This document shows positions 7,857 through 9,776 of a DNA stretch of 9,776 nucleotides, piece by piece. The DNA comes from CAXRGH01 sp964230195 (lineage in GTDB: Bacteria; Pseudomonadota; Gammaproteobacteria; Enterobacterales; Alteromonadaceae), in assembly GCA_964230195.1 (NCBI GenBank), contig CAXRGH010000063.1, positions 1 through 9,776 of the forward strand, in the 5' to 3' direction. Each line of letters starts with the position of its first letter. Positions within the stretch are counted from its first letter, which is position 1. The notes below the pieces were generated by a model. The model searched no databases. It saw only the letters and a list, made by a program, of their open reading frames with translations, and was not told the DNA's origin. Made by a program: the position numbers and the translations under genes.

Positions 7857-9090
7857 AATGTACTCCCGAGATAAACGCTTCTTTGATATGGCAGCTTCGG
7901 ATATACACTTTGGTGGTCTCAGGTGCTTTATTGTCTTTGGCGTTATGGCCCATCAACTTTGCCACAAGCAGATATACCGGTGATGTAGATGTTACACTGT
8001 CGATCTTTACCCGACATTCTTTGCAGGCATCATAAAACTTATCCGTACCAAAGCTATGCCTTAAGATGTGATGTGTGTGATCGTCTTCTAGCATCTGCCC
8101 TTCGTCTGGTAGCGCGCCACTTCGCTGCAATGTCAGCACTTTCTTTTTAGCTCTAGTAAACGCTCTTGTTGCTGCGTTTTTAGCAATCGCTGTACCGTCA
8201 TCGCTGTAACTGGCATTTAGCAGCAGGGTATTTTCAGTAGATTCAGGACGCTCAGACTCATAATAGGTTTTGTATCGTTCCAGCAGGCTTCGGTGGATAT
8301 AAAGCCGTCTAGATTCGCCGCCACCTGAATTGCGAGGCGCTTTGGAGTATCGGCCCTGAAGAAAATACTCAAACTCCATTTGCTCTGGGTGTTGCTCCAT
8401 CTGCAAAAACAAGGATTTAAAACCAAGATACTTTTTGTTACCGACCATAAAATCATCAAGCAGTAATCCTTGATTTTCTTTGCTGCGAAGCCCCAACTCA
8501 CCACCACTGCGAAGTAACAACTCATCACGTAAACTGTCGGTAGTGCGGTACAAAATGGAGCGTAAGTCAGGAGTAAGGTATTTTACTGCGGTACGGCGCT
8601 TTGTATTTCTCTTCACCACCGACTTTAATCTCGGTTTTACACGGATATCTTTGGCATTGGTAAAACCCGTCATTGCCAGATAATCATAATAATCCCGAAG
8701 CGCCATCAAATACTGCTCTACTGTGTGTTCACCAGCCCCCAACTCTTCAATGATGACCGTGTTGATGTAGTGATTTAATAGCTCTTCAGGAATATTGTGA
8801 TGTCTATCAATGCTAACTTGGCTGTTGCTTTTACTGTATTGAATTAACCAGTTGAAGAAATGCTCTAACTTATTGTGAAGTATGGTTATCGTGACATCGG
8901 ATATTTCTTCTTCCTGATAAGTTGTAGAAGCGAACTTACCTTCTCCGTCAGCAATCACTCGCTTCCAAACGACACCTGTTCGACTAATAGCTTTACTGAA
9001 CAGTGTTGGAAGAAGCAATAAAGAAAGGTCTTCTGCTATAAAAACATGGCATTGATGATATTCAGATTTTTGAGAGGTAATAAACTGCAT
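7849..9090 (-). CDS. intA: Tyrosine recombinase/integrase (IntA-like), 413 aa
   Basis: This is a site-specific DNA recombinase of the phage-integrase family with a complete-looking active site: box I GGELGLRSKE with Arg202, box II HHILRHSFGTD with His341, Arg344 and His345, GH at 381-382, and nucleophile Tyr396 in TTKVYIR. The 14-residue spacing from the GH histidine to Tyr is longer than the common 9, because of an insert (NAKDNKAPE). Residues about 65-145 form the SAM-like core-binding domain (DNKLEHFF-type helix near 72-84; VEQYLMALRDYYDYLAMTGF 124-143). Basic residues at 152-170 link the two domains. It is the first gene of the six-gene operon, and its stop overlaps the start of tfp by 8 bp (ATGCCTGA). 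A sigma-70-like promoter lies about 20 bases upstream of the ATG; the ribosome-binding sequence is weak (GGAT). The symbol is by architecture and order with SE elements. Confidence 0.93.
   Translation of the reverse strand: MQFITSQKSEYHQCHVFIAEDLSLLLLPTLFSKAISRTGVVWKRVIADGEGKFASTTYQEEEISDVTITILHNKLEHFFNWLIQYSKSNSQVSIDRHHNIPEELLNHYINTVIIEELGAGEHTVEQYLMALRDYYDYLAMTGFTNAKDIRVKPRLKSVVKRNTKRRTAVKYLTPDLRSILYRTTDSLRDELLLRSGGELGLRSKENQGLLLDDFMVGNKKYLGFKSLFLQMEQHPEQMEFEYFLQGRYSKAPRNSGGGESRRLYIHRSLLERYKTYYESERPESTENTLLLNASYSDDGTAIAKNAATRAFTRAKKKVLTLQRSGALPDEGQMLEDDHTHHILRHSFGTDKFYDACKECRVKIDSVTSTSPVYLLVAKLMGHNAKDNKAPETTKVYIRSCHIKEAFISGVHYA
7863..7867 (-). promoter_or_regulatory. Ribosome-binding site of the 753-aa gene
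   Basis: GGGAG lies 6 bases before the ATG at 7856, inside the last codons of intA. It supports the chosen start and an 8-bp gene overlap. Confidence 0.6.
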
Positions 9091-9116
9091 ACAGATATCC
9101 AGAATTCGATACCTGC

Positions 9117-9146
9117 ATAGTAGTAATAATAAACTACTTCCGTCAA
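9117..9146 (-). promoter_or_regulatory. Candidate sigma-70 promoter of the intA operon
   Basis: On the minus strand, TTGACG (positions 9146-9141) matches 5 of 6 consensus -35 bases. TACTAT (9122-9117) serves as a -10 after an 18-bp spacer. Transcription would start near 9110, leaving a leader of about 20 bases before the intA ATG. No second strong promoter was found within the operon. Confidence 0.5.
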
Positions 9147-9166
9147 TACAAATTTAACATACAAAT
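9146..9166. repeat. Direct repeat ATACAAAT x2, 13-bp period
   Basis: ATACAAAT occurs at 9146-9153 and 9159-9166, adjoining the -35 box of the intA promoter. The position suits an operator or a recombinase arm-type site. Eight-base repeats in AT-rich DNA can be chance. Confidence 0.35.
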
Positions 9167-9260
9167 ACAGCTACATATTTCACAACCACTTGTCTAATCT
9201 TACCGTAACTTCGTTTTCTTGCTTACTCATTCACTTTCAAAGGCTTGCCAATTAAGGTGG

Positions 9261-9448
9261 TTATATTGGGTCTTGATTGTTGATATTCAATATCTCAAAT
9301 AAACGAAACTCGAGTGACTCGAAGATATTACTTAACTCGACAACATAGGCTATGTGCTCTGGTTCTAATGGAATATTCAAGGCCAGCTATTCGTCATTAG
9401 AGCAAGTTGTAAATAAACATACGTATCACGTCTATTAAAATCAGCCAT
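9261..9448 (-). pseudogene. Possible frameshifted remnant of a small AtzG/DUF4089-like protein
   Basis: Reading leftward from an ATG at 9448 gives 23 codons (MADFNRRDTYVYLQLALMTN..., then a stop). Another frame is open from the stop at 9389-9387 to a TAA at 9263-9261 and reads LALNIPLEPEHIAYVVEL, then SNIFESLEFRLFEIL and NINNQDPI. Joining the two by one frameshift near 9385-9395 gives about 62 residues. The pattern (GL-like, P-x-P/EPEH, VV..L..., leucine spacing, terminal DP) recalls AtzG-like small proteins of amidase operons, which are about 60-70 aa. This is a by-eye resemblance without a conserved catalytic motif, and an AT-rich region can hold chance open frames. The leader before 9448 has no good ribosome-binding site. 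If real, it is a broken flank gene, perhaps older than the insertion. Confidence 0.28.
9282..9322. repeat. Two 13-bp odd palindromes (GATATT-C-AATATC and TCGAGT-G-ACTCGA)
   Basis: GATATTCAATATC (9282-9294) and TCGAGTGACTCGA (9310-9322) are both perfect with a one-base centre, and their centres are 28 bp apart. ACTCGA recurs at 9308, 9317, 9335 and 9493. They could be dimer-binding sites near the element end. They also fall inside the possible remnant gene, so codon content may explain part of the pattern. Confidence 0.35.
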
Positions 9449-9577
9449 GTTCAGGTTCAATTCAAAAAACAATGATTACTCTTGCAAATATTACTCGATT
9501 AATTATCAGATTAGTCATTGGAACATTTTATTGCCTTCAATTACCTGTTATTTTTTTGTAATTAATAGGGTTTACAG

Positions 9578-9606
9578 TTGTGCCCCTTTTCATGACTGAC
9601 TATGAT
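9578..9606 (+). promoter_or_regulatory. Candidate promoter for the rightward gene at 9687
   Basis: TATGAT (9601-9606) matches the -10 consensus in 5 of 6 bases. TTGTGC (9578-9583), 17 bp upstream, matches a -35 weakly (3 of 6). The transcript would start near 9613, about 75 bases before the ATG. Confidence 0.28.
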
Positions 9607-9686
9607 GTGCAGTTCTATGCAAGCTTGATGCATGACAAATTCGACAACCAAAACGACATCTGTGTCTTTTATAAGTAAATAATTAA

Positions 9687-9776
9687 ATGGCAGTATCCTC
9701 AATTAACATCGAGCAACTTTGGACAAAAGCGGCGAGTTATCAAAAGCAACTTAACTTGGCGCTTATCCTATTGTTG
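9687..9776 (+). CDS. N-terminal fragment of a protein, possibly type II secretion GspC; runs off the right edge
   Basis: The ATG at 9687 is the first start after an in-frame TAA at 9684-9686, and the frame stays open for all 30 visible codons (MAVSSINIEQLWTKAASYQK, then QLNLALILLL). A short cytoplasmic segment with an amphipathic, Gln-rich part followed by the start of a hydrophobic stretch suggests a single N-terminal inner-membrane anchor. GspC/EpsC proteins of Shewanella and Pseudoalteromonas begin in this style, so the start of a gsp secretion operon is my best guess, but 30 residues cannot prove it. Other bitopic membrane proteins are possible. No strong ribosome-binding site is visible. 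It is transcribed away from the recombinase operon and is probably host chromosome. Confidence 0.5.
   Translation, partial: MAVSSINIEQLWTKAASYQKQLNLALILLL

Larger units (their letters stand above)
9091..9686. other. AT-rich non-coding flank, probably containing the element boundary
   Basis: About 600 bases separate the start of intA from the next gene on the other strand. The stretch is visibly richer in A and T than the operon. It carries the intA promoter, an 8-bp direct repeat, two 13-bp odd palindromes, a possible remnant of a small protein gene, and a candidate promoter for the rightward gene. Because an integrase normally lies next to its attachment site, one end of the element is expected here. 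I could not identify the exact att site, since the other end is outside the window. Confidence 0.5.

Noticed and set aside
9352..9438. 28-codon plus-strand open frame starting MCSGSNGIF
   Set aside because: No ribosome-binding site, no family resemblance, and it opposes the better minus-strand reading of the same DNA.
9539..9563. AATTAC...GTAATT inverted repeat with T-run as a terminator
   Set aside because: The stem is only 6 A/T-rich pairs, the T-run is inside the loop and not after the stem, and no gene ends nearby.
9592..9678. 28-codon plus-strand open frame (MTDYDVQFYASLMHDKFDNQ...)
   Set aside because: Composition looks protein-like, but it has no ribosome-binding site, no recognisable motif, and ends 8 bases before the next gene start. 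It may be chance or a scrap of a gene cut by the insertion.
1..9776. CRISPR array, tRNA, rRNA or insertion sequence
   Set aside because: No regularly spaced repeats, no cloverleaf or rRNA-like stretch, and no DDE transposase or terminal inverted repeats were seen on either strand.

Overview
The window looks like one end of an integrative element in a gammaproteobacterium. Protein style, moderate GC and an unusual multi-recombinase operon suggest a marine or estuarine genus such as Vibrio, Shewanella or Pseudoalteromonas. That host guess is inference; no rRNA or housekeeping gene in the window fixes it.

Positions 1-9090 hold one tightly packed minus-strand operon of six genes, read from right to left: a tyrosine recombinase (IntA-like, 413 aa), a 753-aa protein resembling a tyrosine recombinase without its catalytic residues (Tfp-like), a 925-aa tyrosine recombinase with a cysteine-rich C-terminus (IntB-like), two small proteins with a helix-turn-helix and a coiled coil (169 and 146 aa), and a RecD2-type DNA helicase that runs off the left edge. 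Junctions are 8-bp overlap, 9-bp gap, 4-bp ATGA overlap, 2-bp gap and 4-bp ATGA overlap, so all six are probably made from one transcript. A sigma-70-like promoter lies just upstream of intA.

The order intA-tfp-intB-small protein matches, from memory, the core module of the 'strand-biased circularizing integrative elements' (SEs, e.g. Tn6283 and SE-6945 of Vibrio). It also recalls other multi-recombinase elements (Tn554 TnpA/B/C, the gamma-mobile trio). A second small HTH/coiled-coil protein and a translationally coupled RecD2-like helicase would be additions to the four-gene core as I know it. This is the most interesting aspect of the window.

Positions 9091-9686 are AT-rich and carry no intact gene that I can support. 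They hold the intA promoter, short repeats and palindromes, a possible frameshifted remnant of a small AtzG/DUF4089-like protein on the minus strand, and probably the element/chromosome boundary. At 9687 a plus-strand gene begins and runs off the right edge. Only 30 residues are visible; they loosely resemble the N-terminus of a type II secretion GspC protein, which would make this the chromosomal flank.
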